DNA from: Actinobacteria bacterium UBA7422
Lineage (GTDB): Bacteria; Actinomycetota; Actinomycetes; S36-B12
Assembly: GCA_002469525.1 (NCBI GenBank)
Contig: DKME01000084.1
Location: forward strand, 1,785-7,026
Length of the DNA: 5,242 bases
Direction: 5' to 3'
In this document: positions 5,092 through 5,242 of the stretch, one piece after another
Layout of the letters: each line of letters begins with the position of its first letter
Position numbering within the stretch: position 1 is the stretch's first letter
Made by a program: the position numbers and the translations under genes
Notes under the pieces: generated by a model
Told to the model about the DNA's origin: nothing
The model's input: the letters and a program-made list of their open reading frames with translations, nothing else
Databases searched by the model: none

Positions 5092-5242
5092 ATGATTGCG
5101 GCATTTGCGAATTCGATTAATCCGGAAAACCCGCTCGATGCGCTAAGCGTGGGTGAAATCGGCGAACCCCACACCCCACCGGACTGGGTTACCGTATCCG
5201 TGAAGAGCGCGAGCTTGAACCATCACGATATTTGGTCGCTGA
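5092..5242 (+). CDS. Medium-chain dehydrogenase/reductase, N-terminal part (runs off the window)
   Basis: Only the first 50 residues are present and the frame is open to the window edge. The readable part starts MIAAFANSINPENPLDALSV and continues through PDWVTVSVKSASLNHHDIWSL. The pattern of a polar opening, a G-E turn, P-x-W-V-x-V-x-V-K-x-A-S-L-N-H-H-D-x-W is the N-terminal GroES-like fold of MDR enzymes (zinc-type alcohol dehydrogenase or quinone oxidoreductase). The N-H-H-D-x-W variant is one I associate with actinobacterial zinc-binding dehydrogenases. Substrate and cofactor sites lie outside the window. An AGGGGA ribosome binding site and a 9-bp gap from the lipoprotein gene suggest co-expression. 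Confidence 0.8.
   Translation, partial: MIAAFANSINPENPLDALSVGEIGEPHTPPDWVTVSVKSASLNHHDIWSL

Overview
The window looks like chromosomal DNA of an actinomycete (Actinomycetota). The base composition is only moderately GC-rich, slightly above half by eye, and the genes are packed with almost no intergenic space. The phylum call rests on several protein families I recognise as actinobacterial: an actinobacterial-type SerC, a DUF3027 protein, a DUF2530-like small membrane protein and a DUF2771-like lipoprotein. Moderate GC plus tight packing would suit a streamlined lineage, for example freshwater Luna-type Microbacteriaceae, but the genus is inference. There is no sign of a phage, transposon, CRISPR array, rRNA or tRNA. 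It reads as a conserved housekeeping neighbourhood.

Left part (95-2427, + strand): serC (phosphoserine aminotransferase) and a 12-helix MFS transporter share a GTGA stop/start overlap, so they form a translationally coupled pair. Facing them on the - strand (2313-3433) is a second two-gene unit. It comprises a 29-codon single-helix ORF, too short for routine gene calling, followed by an exported, C-terminally membrane-anchored protein that is probably a beta-propeller. The MFS gene and the propeller gene run into each other tail to tail with a 115-bp overlap. In that overlap each protein's last membrane helix is antisense to the other's polar tail.

Middle (3434-3503): a 70-bp divergent control region contains a 7-bp inverted repeat, an 8-bp palindrome, and two TANNNT -10-like boxes. 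Each box lies exactly 6 nt before the ATG of its gene, the geometry expected of leaderless actinobacterial transcripts.

Right part (3504-5242): a DUF2530-like small membrane protein (+) converges with a 2-bp gap on a DUF3027 protein (-). DUF3027 is divergent from a DUF2771-like lipoprotein (+). The lipoprotein is followed after 9 bp by the N-terminus of a medium-chain dehydrogenase/reductase that leaves the window. The lipoprotein also has a TANNNT box 7 nt before its best ATG, which argues for a start 30 bp downstream of the longest ORF.

No complete new system is visible. The parts most worth a second look are the reciprocal overlap, the apparently non-ATG/GTG/TTG coupled start of the propeller protein, the 29-codon gene, and the cluster of domain-of-unknown-function proteins.
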